Source of the DNA: Bacterioplanes sp.
GTDB lineage: Bacteria > Pseudomonadota > Gammaproteobacteria > Pseudomonadales > Oceanobacteraceae
Assembly (NCBI GenBank): GCA_014859445.1
Contig: JACUUC010000007.1
Location: forward strand, 45,905-109,904
DNA: 64,000 bases
Direction: 5' to 3'
Within the stretch, counting starts at the first letter, position 1; each line of letters starts with the position of its first letter. Below are positions 20,392 through 29,422 of this stretch, piece by piece. A program made the position numbers and the translations under genes. A model generated the notes under the pieces. It was given only the letters and a program-made list of their open reading frames with translations, did not search any database and was not told the DNA's origin.

Positions 20392-21173
20392 TGGTTGCCG
20401 TGCAGGATATTTTGACCGCGATTGAACAGGGACAGCTTGCGTTACCCACCCTACCGTCCATTGCCCAAAAAATACTACGAGCCAGTCATAATGACGAACT
20501 CACCAGTGATCACCTCGCTCAGCTTATTGAGCACGACCCTGCCATTGCCGCACAGTTGGTGCGCATCAGCAACAGTCCGCTGGTCGGTCGGCCGACACAC
20601 ATTGCCGACTTAACCACGGCCATCGGCTTACTGGGGGTTGGCTATTGCAGTCAATTGGCCATTAGCTTGGCACTCAAACAACTATTTCGCGCTCGGCACG
20701 AGCACATCAAACACGAACTGGAAATGATTTGGCAACACAGTAATCGCATTTCGGCGCTGGCCATGACCATGGCCAAAGCACTCAAAGCGAACCCAGGCGA
20801 GGCCTATTTAGCTGGGCTGTTGCAATGCATCGGTGCACTGCCCTTACTGCGCTGGCTCGACAACACCGATACCCCCGCCGCCAATATTCCGCACATGCTG
20901 GACTTACATCAAGCACAGATTGGTGCGCAGCTGTTAAAAACGTGGGAGTTTCCTGACAGCCTGTGTGTCATTCCCTTGATTCGTGCCGATCTCAATCAGC
21001 AGATCGCCCCAGATTCCACCTTAGCGAACATCATCGCTTTGGCCTTGTATTTTTTACAAGATGGCAAAAAGGAATGGCAGCCCTGCTCGACACTGGAACA
21101 ATTAAACATTGCTCCAGACGATGCTCAGAAAAAGATGATGGAATGGTATAGCATTGCCCAAAGTGCGCATTAA
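20391..21173 (+). CDS. HDOD domain protein, second of a tandem pair
   Basis: A 260-residue HDOD paralogue of the gene before it: LALPTLPSIAQKILRA, IEHDPAIAAQLVRISNSPLVG and YLAGLLQCIGALPLL line up with LVLPTLPEVALRV, ISQDAALSARIIKVTNSPLV and MLAGLVHQIGILPIL. The ATG at 20391 overlaps the preceding stop and has AGGAGG upstream, so the pair is translationally coupled. This looks like a tandem duplication with divergence. The two may act together in one signalling role, which is inference. Confidence 0.84.
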   Translation: MVAVQDILTAIEQGQLALPTLPSIAQKILRASHNDELTSDHLAQLIEHDPAIAAQLVRISNSPLVGRPTHIADLTTAIGLLGVGYCSQLAISLALKQLFRARHEHIKHELEMIWQHSNRISALAMTMAKALKANPGEAYLAGLLQCIGALPLLRWLDNTDTPAANIPHMLDLHQAQIGAQLLKTWEFPDSLCVIPLIRADLNQQIAPDSTLANIIALALYFLQDGKKEWQPCSTLEQLNIAPDDAQKKMMEWYSIAQSAH

Positions 21174-21248
21174 TCCCGAGTAAAGCGGTTGCGGCGGCGC
21201 GCATTAATACGCATCATAGGGGCATTCTTTCCGTACGGATATGCCCCG

Positions 21249-21515
21249 ATGTTCGATAAAAGTGACCTGATTCGACTGATCACATTCACCATGCCCTACG
21301 GCAAGTATCAAGGTCGAGTATTGATCGACATTCCCGAAGAATACCTACTCTGGCTCAATCAAAAAGGCATGCCAAACGGCCAATTAGGGCACTTACTGAG
21401 CTTGGCATTAGAAATCAAAATCAATGGTTTGGAAGGCATTTTGGAGCCGCTGCGCAAAGGACGTCACGGACAGGCCACCACACCATGGAGCCACACGTCC
21501 AGCGCGCTTCACTAA
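21249..21515 (+). CDS. DUF3820 family protein
   Basis: An 88-residue cytoplasmic protein with the DUF3820 core MPYGKYQGRVLIDIPEEYL and LWLNQKGMPNGQLGHLLSLAL. DUF3820 also occurs attached to 3'-5' exonuclease-type proteins; the stand-alone form has no assigned function. I chose the ATG at 21249 (MFDKSDLIRL); an in-frame extension of 20 residues upstream is not family-like. Confidence 0.75.
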   Translation: MFDKSDLIRLITFTMPYGKYQGRVLIDIPEEYLLWLNQKGMPNGQLGHLLSLALEIKINGLEGILEPLRKGRHGQATTPWSHTSSALH

Positions 21516-21546
21516 CTGGCCACCGACCAACAGGAACTCGATTTAC

Positions 21547-22257
21547 ATGATCACGCTAGGCTTACTTGAAACCGACACGCTGTACGATGATTTGCTGCCC
21601 GATTACCAATCCTACGGTCACATGTTCGCTCGTTTTTTCAGTGCCTTAAACCCTTCCATGCACTTTCGTTACTACGACATCCAAGGCGGTGAATTACCCA
21701 CCGATTTAAACGAGTGCGACGCTTGGCTAATCACCGGTTCGAAAGCGGGTGTATATGACGATCTGGCTTGGATCAAACCGCTTCAACACTGGATTCATCA
21801 TGCCTACGACCAGCGCCAACCCTTATTGGGAGTGTGTTTTGGTCACCAGTTGCTGGCTCATTCATTAGGTGGCCGTGCGGCCAAGCACAGCGAAGGCTGG
21901 GGGATTGGCGTACACACCACCCGTGTAGAGCACCGCCCCTCGTGGCTCAATGATCAACACCAACACATCCGTTTACTGTACAGCCATCAAGACCAAGTAG
22001 AACAACTACCACCGCACGCACAATGCCTACTCAGTAGTGACTTTTGTCGCCATGACGCCTTTGTCATTCAAGACCGCGTATTTGCCGTGCAAGGACACCC
22101 AGAGTTTACCCCCGAGTATTTACAACGACTATTACAGCGCCGCCAAACCGCCATTGGTGCCGACACGTATCAAGCGGGCATGGCCTCGTTGCCACAAACC
22201 ACCGATGCCGACACCGTTGGCCGCTGGATGATTGAGTTTATGCGCTTACCGCGCTAA
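21547..22257 (+). CDS. Class I glutamine amidotransferase-like protein
   Basis: Stand-alone GATase-1 domain protein of 236 residues. The nucleophile elbow is LLGVCFGHQLLAHSLGG (Cys about 95), and the His/Glu pair is in VQGHPEFTPEYL. Such proteins are related to GMP synthase amidotransferase subunits and gamma-glutamyl hydrolase-type enzymes; the substrate is not predictable here. The ATG at 21547 (MITLGLLETDTLYDDLL) is the natural start. It overlaps the 3' end of the convergent acetyltransferase gene by 12 bp. Confidence 0.85.
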   Translation: MITLGLLETDTLYDDLLPDYQSYGHMFARFFSALNPSMHFRYYDIQGGELPTDLNECDAWLITGSKAGVYDDLAWIKPLQHWIHHAYDQRQPLLGVCFGHQLLAHSLGGRAAKHSEGWGIGVHTTRVEHRPSWLNDQHQHIRLLYSHQDQVEQLPPHAQCLLSSDFCRHDAFVIQDRVFAVQGHPEFTPEYLQRLLQRRQTAIGADTYQAGMASLPQTTDADTVGRWMIEFMRLPR

Positions 22258-22497
22258 ACGCTTAGCCACATACCAGCAACTGGCGTGCTGCTCATAGCCT
22301 TGTGCTTGCGCCCACGCCAAGCCCGTATCGACCAAGGCTTCAGCCAAGCCCTGGCCGCGCAAACGAAACGGAATATACGTACTGGTAAAATCGATCGACT
22401 GCCCCTCTAGCCGATACTCCAACAGACAGTCACCCTGCTCATGATAAATAACAAAGCGCTGCTTTTCTGGTTCGTGTTGTACGTCAATCATCGTCAT
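22246..22497 (-). CDS. Small GNAT-fold N-acetyltransferase (YjdJ-like)
   Basis: An 83-residue compact GNAT domain. It has IDFTSTYIPFRLRGQGLAEAL (shown in pieces: FTSTYIPF, RLRGQGLAEALVD), the acetyl-CoA loop, and a C-terminal ASCWYVAKRL with the Cys-x-Tyr typical of the YjdJ group. The acceptor is unknown. AGGA precedes the ATG at 22497 by 7 bases. The gene is convergent with the amidotransferase gene. Confidence 0.78.
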   Translation of the reverse strand: MTMIDVQHEPEKQRFVIYHEQGDCLLEYRLEGQSIDFTSTYIPFRLRGQGLAEALVDTGLAWAQAQGYEQHASCWYVAKRLAR

Positions 22498-22510
22498 CAC
22501 ATCATCCTAT

Positions 22511-22813
22511 TCACGACACGCGATGGGCGTCTAAATACAAGGCACTGATACGCAAACCACACAACACGACATGCCCCTGATAGCGACTGTCGCCGGTCGA
22601 TGCAAACTCAAAATCGTAACGACGGCGAATGCGCAACGGTCGCCGCTGCAAGCCCATGGATGCCAGCATCAAGGTGTCATCCAACAACTGCAAACCCTGC
22701 TGCTGACATTGCTGCCGTACATACGCCGTCGCACGCATGCGAGCCCGTTGCTGATATTGCCAGAGCACATACAGTGCCGCCAGCCCCGTCAGAGCAAATA
22801 ACCAGGCCAGCAT
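22511..22813 (-). CDS. DUF3301 membrane-anchored protein
   Basis: A 100-residue protein with one N-terminal membrane helix (MLAWLFALTGLAALYVLW) and a soluble part ending RRYDFEFASTGDSRYQGHVV, matching the DUF3301 family of gammaproteobacteria. Function is unknown. Its ATG overlaps the uraA stop by one base (TGATG), so it is probably cotranscribed with uraA-upp. Confidence 0.78.
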   Translation of the reverse strand: MLAWLFALTGLAALYVLWQYQQRARMRATAYVRQQCQQQGLQLLDDTLMLASMGLQRRPLRIRRRYDFEFASTGDSRYQGHVVLCGLRISALYLDAHRVS

Positions 22814-24123
22814 CAACGGCGACCGTGGTCAACAAGGTCATCAACAACCTGCTGCTCTTCGTGCAAGTCATCACAATCGGGCTGCGAACGAGGCAATACC
22901 GCATTCAAACCAATGGCGACCAAACCGCACAAACTGACGCCTTGTAGATGCCAATCGGACGAACCCAACGCCATACCACCGATGCCAAACACCAAGGTGG
23001 TCGCCACAATCACCAAATTCCGCTGATCGGCCAAGTCCACCTGCGCCTTAACCAGAATATTCATTCCCACCGCCGCAATGGAACCGAACAACAAGATTAA
23101 AATGCCGCCCATGACCGGCGTTGGAATGGTTTGTAACGCCACCCCAAATTTGGCCAAAAACGCCAGCAACATCGCAAACGCAGCGGCCCACAGCATAATG
23201 CGCGGATTGAATGCTTTGGTGAGCATCACGGCACCGGTCACTTCCGAGTAAGTGGTATTCGGTGGCCCACCCAGCAAAGAACTGGCGGTGGTGGCAAAAC
23301 CATCGCCCATCAAGGTACGATGCAAGCCAGGCTCTTTCACATAGTCTTTGCCGGTAATATTGCCGATGGCAAGCACATCACCCACGTGTTCAATGGCAGG
23401 AGCAATAGCAACCGGCAACATGAATAAAATTGCCGCCAAATGAAATTCAGGCGTCACAAATTGCGGCACACCAAACCAGCTGCTTTGCTGCACCGCGGTA
23501 AAATCCACCATGCCCAGCCAAAACGCCACGGCATAACCCACCAAAACACCCACCATGATGGGCACCAAACGGAAAATGCCTTTCGCCGCCACCGCAACAA
23601 CCAATGTTGCGATTAACGCCGACAAGGATACCCACAGTGCATCGGTATAATTAAAGAGTTCATAAGCACCATTGCCACTTTTACCCATCGCCATGTTCAC
23701 GGCAATGGGCGCCAATCCCAAACCAATCACCATGATGATCGGGCCCGTCACCACTGGCGGCATAAATCGGTGTAAAAAACCGGGACCGCGCCACGCCACC
23801 ATCAATCCCAGCAACACATACACAAACCCAGCAAACATCAATGCCCCCATGGTGGCTGGTAAGCCCCACTGCTGCACACTGAAGGTGATGGGTACCACAA
23901 ACACAAACGACGACGCCAAAAACACCGGCAAACTGTTTTTGGTGAGAAAATGAAAGACCAAGGTTCCCAAGCCAGCCGTGAACAACGCCACGTTTGGGTC
24001 AAGTCCCGTCAGCAATGGCATTAACACCAAGGCACCAAACGCCACAAACAGCATTTGCAGACCCGCCAGCATGGTTTTCAACGATTGCCACCGCGACGAT
24101 GACACGGTGGTTGTATCAGTCAT
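22813..24123 (-). CDS. uraA: Uracil permease, NCS2 family
   Basis: Inner-membrane uracil:proton symporter. The 436 residues contain about 12-14 hydrophobic segments. NCS2 signatures are present: the half-helix region AIAPAIEHVGDVLAIGNI (substrate-binding Glu) and GGPPNTTYSEVTGAVMLTKA. It follows upp by two bases, the classical upp-uraA salvage operon, so uracil is taken up and converted to UMP by neighbouring products. Confidence 0.93.
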   Translation of the reverse strand: MTDTTTVSSSRWQSLKTMLAGLQMLFVAFGALVLMPLLTGLDPNVALFTAGLGTLVFHFLTKNSLPVFLASSFVFVVPITFSVQQWGLPATMGALMFAGFVYVLLGLMVAWRGPGFLHRFMPPVVTGPIIMVIGLGLAPIAVNMAMGKSGNGAYELFNYTDALWVSLSALIATLVVAVAAKGIFRLVPIMVGVLVGYAVAFWLGMVDFTAVQQSSWFGVPQFVTPEFHLAAILFMLPVAIAPAIEHVGDVLAIGNITGKDYVKEPGLHRTLMGDGFATTASSLLGGPPNTTYSEVTGAVMLTKAFNPRIMLWAAAFAMLLAFLAKFGVALQTIPTPVMGGILILLFGSIAAVGMNILVKAQVDLADQRNLVIVATTLVFGIGGMALGSSDWHLQGVSLCGLVAIGLNAVLPRSQPDCDDLHEEQQVVDDLVDHGRR

Positions 24124-24125
24124 GA

Positions 24126-24752
24126 TTAATGTGTCCCAAAAATTTTATCGCCCGCATCACCCAGCCCCGGCATGATGTACCCTTGTTCATTCAAACCCTC
24201 ATCAATCGAGGCCGTGTAAATATCCACATCGGGGTGCGCCGCCTGTACTTTGGCAATGCCTTCCGGCGCCGCCACCAACACCAACGCACGAATGGTGCTG
24301 CAGCCAGACTGTTTTAACAAATCAATGGTCGCCACCATCGAGCCACCCGTTGCCAGCATGGGGTCCACCACCAGCGCCATGCGCTGATCAATATCACCCG
24401 CTAATTTATCGAAATAGCTGACCGGCTCTAGGGTTTCTTCATCACGATAAATGCCCACCACACTGATCTTGGCACTCGGCACCATATCCAATACACCATC
24501 TAACATGCCCAAACCGGCACGCAAAATCGGTACCACGGTGATTTTTTTGCCTTTGATGCGCTCCGCTTGAATGTCACCACACCAACCGGCCAAGGTGTAC
24601 TCTTCGAGTTCTAGGTCCTTAGTGGCTTCATACGTCAGCAAATTACCAACTTCACCAGCCAACTGACGAAAACTGCGAGTGCTAATACTTCCTGCACGCA
24701 TCAAACCCAATTTGTGGCGCACCAAAGGATGACGAATTTCATGAACACTCAT
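24126..24752 (-). CDS. upp: Uracil phosphoribosyltransferase
   Basis: Converts uracil and PRPP to UMP. The 208 residues (E. coli 208) begin [19 protein letters not shown]. The PRPP loop is [11 protein letters not shown] and the uracil-binding end is [21 protein letters not shown] chose the ATG at 24752; an upstream in-frame start would add nine residues not seen in the family. First gene of upp-uraA-DUF3301. Confidence 0.97.
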   Translation of the reverse strand: MSVHEIRHPLVRHKLGLMRAGSISTRSFRQLAGEVGNLLTYEATKDLELEEYTLAGWCGDIQAERIKGKKITVVPILRAGLGMLDGVLDMVPSAKISVVGIYRDEETLEPVSYFDKLAGDIDQRMALVVDPMLATGGSMVATIDLLKQSGCSTIRALVLVAAPEGIAKVQAAHPDVDIYTASIDEGLNEQGYIMPGLGDAGDKIFGTH

Positions 24753-24924
24753 GGCTAATTTCTCTTTGTAATAACCCACTTAACACAAACACCGCTGCCA
24801 AACAGCAATAATCAACGCCAAGTCAGTTCAGTTCGGATAGACTATGGCGCTAATTTTCGCACAGGGTTGCCCTTGGCGCGAATGCAAACTGTGACATTGC
24901 GTAGTAACGTGAAGGAGAATCGCC

Positions 24925-25203
24925 ATGCCTCGTGCCTGTGCCCGCCATATTTTGGTCAAAACCAAAGAGCAAGCCGAAGCGATTAAGCAACAATTGTCTG
25001 CCGGTGCGGACTTCAGCAAACTCGCACAAAAACACTCAACCTGCCCCTCCAAAAAAAATGGCGGCAGCTTAGGAGAATTCAATAAAGGCGAGATGGTCAA
25101 AGCGTTTGATGACGCCGTATTTAAAGGCCCCTTACTCACCGTACAGGGCCCAATAAAAACGCAGTTTGGATATCATTTGATAGAAACCATCTATCGCCAT
25201 TAA
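24925..25203 (+). CDS. ppiC: Peptidyl-prolyl cis-trans isomerase C (parvulin)
   Basis: Stand-alone cytoplasmic parvulin of 92 residues (E. coli PpiC 93). Motifs: ARHILVKTKEQAEAI, FSKLAQKHSTCPSKKNGG, LGEFNKGEMVKAFDDAVF and TQFGYHLIETIYRH. AAGGAGAA is placed well before the ATG. Confidence 0.96.
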   Translation: MPRACARHILVKTKEQAEAIKQQLSAGADFSKLAQKHSTCPSKKNGGSLGEFNKGEMVKAFDDAVFKGPLLTVQGPIKTQFGYHLIETIYRH

Positions 25204-25285
25204 CTCGGCCGTTCGGGGGCGGTGATTTCATTCCAATTGTGCTAAACTTGCCGCCTATTCAGATTACCGCACGCAGATACTCGTC

Positions 25286-26338
25286 ATGGCCGAACTCGGA
25301 CGCTACAACACACTCAAAGTCACCGACATAGCGCCGCATGGTGTTTACCTCGACGATGACGATCAAGATCCTATTCTACTGCCGACCAAACAAGTGCCCG
25401 AAGGCACAAAAATCGGTGATGAGCTGACGGTTTTTATTTATCTCGACTCCGAAGATCGCTGGATTGCCACCCTACAAAAACCCAAAGCACAAGTCGGGCA
25501 AGTGGCCTACTTAACCGTCGTCGACGTCAACCAAATTGGTGCATTCCTCGACTGGGGCATGGTCAAAGACTTATTGGTGCCGTTTGCCGAGCAAAAGCAA
25601 AAACTCGAAGTGGGGCAATCGTATCTAGTGTATGTCACCCTCGACAATACCGGACGCTTGATCGGCTCGACCCGCTTAAATCGTTTTTTGAAAGACGACA
25701 TCAACAGCCCTTGGGGTGAAAGCAACGCCCCATTCGAACAAGGGGATCGCGTGTCATTAATCATTAGTCATCGTACCGAGCTGGGCTATAAAGCCGTGAT
25801 CAATCACGAGTTTTGGGGCGTGTTACACAACGACGACATTCGCAAAGCCACCCGTCCGGGGCATAAAGTAGACGGCTACATCAAGCGCATCCGCGATGAC
25901 AAACGCATCGACTTAAGCCTTGAGCCCTTAGGCTATGAAAAAACACAGTCATTGCGTAAACGCATTCTCAAAAAATTGCACGACAGTAATGGTAGTCTTC
26001 CGCTCAACGACTACAGCCCTGCGGATTTGATCGAGCTGCATTTGGGCGTCAGTAAGCGGGCCTTTAAAATGGCCATTGGCAGTTTATTCAAAGATCGACA
26101 CATCGTCATCGAAGAAAACGGCATTCGTCTCAGCTCTGACGACGAGCGTCATGCGCCTAGCCGCGCGCACAAACCCAAGCCCAGCACGGGTAATTCGTCA
26201 GCGACCAACACAGCGACCGACAGCGTGGTGGAAAAACCCACCAGCACAGAAGTCGCACAACGGCCACGTAAGCACTACAATGCTCGCCCGAAAACCGGTC
26301 GCACGTTATCGCTCAAACCCAAATCGAAGTCATCGTAA
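25286..26338 (+). CDS. S1-domain RNA-binding protein (CvfB/YitL-like)
   Basis: A 350-residue protein with tandem S1-like OB folds: an N-terminal divergent one (LKVTDIAPHGVYLDDDD), a second (AYLTVVDVNQIGAFLDWGMVKDLLVPF) and a third (VDGYIKRIRDDKRIDLSLEP), then a winged-helix segment (LGVSKRAFKMAIGSLFKDRHI). This order matches the CvfB family of Gram-positives and its gammaproteobacterial relatives. The last 60 residues are a low-complexity basic tail (KPKPSTGNSS ... RPRKHYNARPKTGR), probably an RNA-binding extension. The ybiT gene follows 15 bp after. Confidence 0.85.
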   Translation: MAELGRYNTLKVTDIAPHGVYLDDDDQDPILLPTKQVPEGTKIGDELTVFIYLDSEDRWIATLQKPKAQVGQVAYLTVVDVNQIGAFLDWGMVKDLLVPFAEQKQKLEVGQSYLVYVTLDNTGRLIGSTRLNRFLKDDINSPWGESNAPFEQGDRVSLIISHRTELGYKAVINHEFWGVLHNDDIRKATRPGHKVDGYIKRIRDDKRIDLSLEPLGYEKTQSLRKRILKKLHDSNGSLPLNDYSPADLIELHLGVSKRAFKMAIGSLFKDRHIVIEENGIRLSSDDERHAPSRAHKPKPSTGNSSATNTATDSVVEKPTSTEVAQRPRKHYNARPKTGRTLSLKPKSKSS

Positions 26339-26353
26339 TTCAGGAATCCCATT

Positions 26354-27946
26354 GTGATCTCTACCGCTAACATCACCATGCAGTTTGGTGCCAAACCCTT
26401 ATTTGAAAACATTTCCGTCAAATTTGGTGACGGCAACCGCTATGGCCTTATTGGTGCCAATGGCTGTGGAAAATCCACCTTCATGAAAATCCTCGATGGC
26501 ACACTGGAACCAACGTCGGGCAACGTCAGCGTGTCACCAAACGAACGCCTGGGTAAGTTGAGCCAAGATCAGTTCGCCTATGAAGAATTTACCGTGATGG
26601 ATACGGTACTGATGGGCAACAAAGAACTGTGGGCCGTCAAACAAGAGCGTGACGCCATTTACGCCAACCTAGAAGCCACCGAAGACGACTACATGCGTGC
26701 CGCTGAACTGGAAGGTGAGTTTGCCGAAATGGACGGTTACACCGCCGAATCGCGTGCCGGTGAACTGTTACTCGGCGCGGGGATACCGACCGAACAGCAT
26801 TTTGGCCCCATGAGCGAAGTCGCACCCGGCTGGAAACTACGGGTGTTATTAGCGCAAGCGCTGTTTTCGAATCCAGATATTTTGTTGCTCGATGAACCCA
26901 CCAACAACTTGGACATCAACACCATTCGTTGGTTAGAAGGCATCATCAACAACATGAAGTGCACTGTGATCATCATTTCGCACGATCGTCACTTCTTAAA
27001 CTCCGTCTGTACCCACATGGCCGACATTGATTACGGTGACATCCGTATTTACCCCGGCACCTACGATGACTTCATGATTGCCTCGACCGCGGCACGTGAG
27101 CGCATGCAATCTGAAAATGCGAAGAAAAAAGCCCAAATTGCCGAATTGCAGCAATTCGTATCACGCTTCTCGGCCAACGCCTCAAAAGCCAAGCAAGCCA
27201 CCTCTCGTGCCAAGCAAATTGACAAAATCAAGCTGGATGACATCAAGCCGTCTAGCCGTCAAACGCCCTACATTCGCTTCAATCAAGAGAAAAAGCTGCA
27301 TCGTTTGGCATTGGAAGTGGCCGAACTGGGTCATGGTTACGATGGCGAAGTGCTGTTCTCCAACACCAACTTAATGATTGAAGCCGGTGAAAAGATTGCC
27401 GTCATCGGGGCTAACGGGGCGGGTAAAACCACCTTCCTTAAATGCTTAGTGAATGAACTGACACCCAATCACGGCACCATTAAATGGGCCGAAAACGCCA
27501 ATCTGGGCTACTACGCCCAAGACCATGAATACGAGTTCAACACGCCGATGAACTTGTTTGAATGGATGGAGCAATGGAAAACCACCGAACACGACGATCA
27601 AGCCGTACGCGCCACACTCGGTCGCTTACTGTTTAACCAAGACGACATTAAAAAGTCCGTCAAGGTATGTTCGGGTGGCGAAAAAGGCCGTCTATTGTTC
27701 GGTAAGTTAATGATGCACAACCACAACGTGCTGCTGATGGACGAACCCACCAACCACATGGACATGGAATCCATCGAAGCCTTGAACATGGCACTGGACG
27801 TCTTTGAAGGCACGCTCATCTTCGTTTCACACGACCGCGAATTTGTGTCCTCGTTGGCCACCCGCATCATAGAAATCAAAGACCGTGAGATTGTCGATTT
27901 CCACGGCACGTACGATCAGTACCTCGCTGCACTCGGTATCGTTTAA
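26354..27946 (+). CDS. ybiT: ABC-F family ribosome-associated ATPase YbiT
   Basis: Soluble twin-ATPase of the ABC-F class, which acts at the ribosomal E site. The 530 residues equal E. coli YbiT in length. Walker A motifs are GANGCGKST (about 36-44) and GANGAGKTT (about 353-361); Walker B motifs are [11 protein letters not shown] and [11 protein letters not shown]. The signature loops are degenerate in domain 1 ([10 protein letters not shown]) and CSGGEKGR in domain 2. The linker contains the basic coiled helix [19 protein letters not shown]. The start is GTG at 26354. A good terminator follows. Confidence 0.95.
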   Translation: MISTANITMQFGAKPLFENISVKFGDGNRYGLIGANGCGKSTFMKILDGTLEPTSGNVSVSPNERLGKLSQDQFAYEEFTVMDTVLMGNKELWAVKQERDAIYANLEATEDDYMRAAELEGEFAEMDGYTAESRAGELLLGAGIPTEQHFGPMSEVAPGWKLRVLLAQALFSNPDILLLDEPTNNLDINTIRWLEGIINNMKCTVIIISHDRHFLNSVCTHMADIDYGDIRIYPGTYDDFMIASTAARERMQSENAKKKAQIAELQQFVSRFSANASKAKQATSRAKQIDKIKLDDIKPSSRQTPYIRFNQEKKLHRLALEVAELGHGYDGEVLFSNTNLMIEAGEKIAVIGANGAGKTTFLKCLVNELTPNHGTIKWAENANLGYYAQDHEYEFNTPMNLFEWMEQWKTTEHDDQAVRATLGRLLFNQDDIKKSVKVCSGGEKGRLLFGKLMMHNHNVLLMDEPTNHMDMESIEALNMALDVFEGTLIFVSHDREFVSSLATRIIEIKDREIVDFHGTYDQYLAALGIV

Positions 27947-27954
27947 CGTGCCCT

Positions 27955-27984
27955 ACGGCGCTTCGCCAAGAAGCGCCGTTTCAT
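27955..27984 (+). terminator. Terminator after ybiT
   Basis: A perfect 10-bp stem (ACGGCGCTTC / GAAGCGCCGT) with a 5-base loop begins 9 bases after the ybiT stop and is followed by TTTCATTCTGTT. Confidence 0.7.
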
Positions 27985-28079
27985 TCTGTTACATTGGTCA
28001 CAATACGCCACATCCTTCCTATCATTCTGGCCTAACCGTGCTATATTTTCCTCAGCATTTTTTTGACTAAGGATGAGGC

Positions 28080-28697
28080 ATGCGCCGTATTACTCGCGAA
28101 GAATACCCCATTGATACGTTACAACGCATCGTCAATGGCGTGACTTTCTTTAAGGATCTGATTCACACCGACACCACGCAATTCGAATTATTGATGAGCG
28201 TTACCCAGTTCATGATCGCCGATGAAGACGAAATCATGCTGCATCGCGGTGACAACGCCAACGTGCTGTACTTTTTACTGAAAGGACATCTCGATGTGCT
28301 ATCCGCCGACGAACACGGCCACGTCATCAATGAAATCAATCCGGGGGAATTATTTGGCGTCATGGCCATGGTGCTGAACCACAAACGCTCAGCCTCGATT
28401 CGTGTGCGAGGTCGGCAAGCCTTACTGGCCGGTATTGACTACCAGCATTTTAACGACTTGAATGATTTTTCGCTGTTCAGTCTCAGTACCAAAATCAGCT
28501 TCTTCCGCATGTTGACCAATAACCTGCGTTGGACACTGGAACGCAATAAAATGGAAAACCCTGAGCATCCATTAATTGCTAAATTGCGTAAAATCCCACT
28601 GATTCACAGCCCGAAAAACACGCAAGAAGAACTGACTGCGCTGCATGAGCAAGCACACGCGTTAGCCGAGCTGGTGCAAGAGTGGAACGCCAGTTAA
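28080..28697 (+). CDS. Cyclic-nucleotide-binding-domain protein
   Basis: A 205-residue protein whose middle (about 35-130) is a cNMP-binding beta-roll: ITQ-like MIADEDEIMLHRGDNANVLYFLLKGHLDVL and INPGELFGVMAMVLNHKRSASIRV, with the phosphate-cassette position reading GELFGVMAMV...RSASIR. No helix-turn-helix follows; the C-terminus is helical and charged. It therefore looks like a regulatory sensor without DNA binding, a form seen near signal-transduction genes. AAGGATGAGG precedes the ATG. Ligand unknown. Confidence 0.75.
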   Translation: MRRITREEYPIDTLQRIVNGVTFFKDLIHTDTTQFELLMSVTQFMIADEDEIMLHRGDNANVLYFLLKGHLDVLSADEHGHVINEINPGELFGVMAMVLNHKRSASIRVRGRQALLAGIDYQHFNDLNDFSLFSLSTKISFFRMLTNNLRWTLERNKMENPEHPLIAKLRKIPLIHSPKNTQEELTALHEQAHALAELVQEWNAS

Positions 28698-28707
28698 AAG
28701 CTGTTCA

Positions 28708-28733
28708 GCAAGCGCTATTATTGTAGCGCTTGC
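28708..28733. terminator. Hairpin between convergent genes
   Basis: A perfect 10-bp stem (GCAAGCGCTA / TAGCGCTTGC) with loop TTATTG lies where the cNMP-domain gene and yaeQ converge; its right arm overlaps the last codons of yaeQ. There is no U-tract on either strand, so intrinsic termination is uncertain. Confidence 0.35.
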
Positions 28734-29263
28734 CCTTGCAGTACCCGCCAACTCACTTCGTTTTCGCCCTGCTCGCTGTTCACTGTCACGCTGTTATCAC
28801 TGATGGTCACATACCATGTCATGGTGCGTGACACGTGTTTTGTCAATGCCTGTATGTGTTGATCATCGAATTGAATGATATCGGCCACTAAGTTCGAAAA
28901 CTTACCTTGCTCTTGCTGCCACCACACCGCCGATTTGCTATTAAAGCTGTACACTTTCACGCGCTGCGCAATGCGTGTGGCTTTTTTAATGCGATCATCC
29001 GCCGGTTCGCCCACTTCAATCCATAAGGCCGTTTGGCCATCGAGTGTTTTTTGCCAAATGTCCGGCTCATCAACCGAGCTTAAGCCTTTTGTGAAGGTCA
29101 ACTCATCGTGTGCGTTCAAAGCAAACGCAACAATACGCGCCACCATGCGCTCAAGGGTTTCGGAGGGGTGTAGAGCAATGGTTAGCTGAAAATCTTGATA
29201 ACAATGCCGATTCAAATCCGACAAGTTCAGCGTTAGCTTATAAATAACAGGTTTTAGCGCCAC
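28718..29263 (-). CDS. yaeQ: YaeQ family protein
   Basis: YaeQ-fold protein related to PD-(D/E)XK nucleases; in E. coli it was reported to suppress loss of RfaH, but its role is unclear. The GTG at 29263 gives MALKPVIYKLTLNLSDLNRH and 181 residues, exactly the E. coli length; an upstream frame opening of 11 residues is unlikely to be used. Motifs: LTIALHPSETLERMVARIVAFAL, ELTFTKGLSSVDEPDIWQ and LWIEVGEPADDRIKKA. Confidence 0.93.
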   Translation of the reverse strand: MALKPVIYKLTLNLSDLNRHCYQDFQLTIALHPSETLERMVARIVAFALNAHDELTFTKGLSSVDEPDIWQKTLDGQTALWIEVGEPADDRIKKATRIAQRVKVYSFNSKSAVWWQQEQGKFSNLVADIIQFDDQHIQALTKHVSRTMTWYVTISDNSVTVNSEQGENEVSWRVLQGQALQ

Positions 29264-29340
29264 AATCGAACTCACTGCACACAAAGAAGCCAGCATACCA
29301 TCAAATAGGCCGAATCCTTACGTCAGAAAGACTGTGTAGC

Positions 29341-29385
29341 AGAAGAAAAAAGGATCGTTAAGGGTGCCGAATCACACCCTTAACG
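29341..29385 (-). terminator. Terminator of the beta-oxidation operon
   Basis: On the minus strand a perfect 12-bp stem (TCGTTAAGGGTG / CACCCTTAACGA) with an 8-base loop is followed by TCCTTTTTTCTTCT. It lies 38 bases past the stop of the FadJ-like gene. Confidence 0.85.
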
Positions 29386-29422
29386 AAGACAAGAAATCAG
29401 AATCTCCGATCTCTCTAAGATA

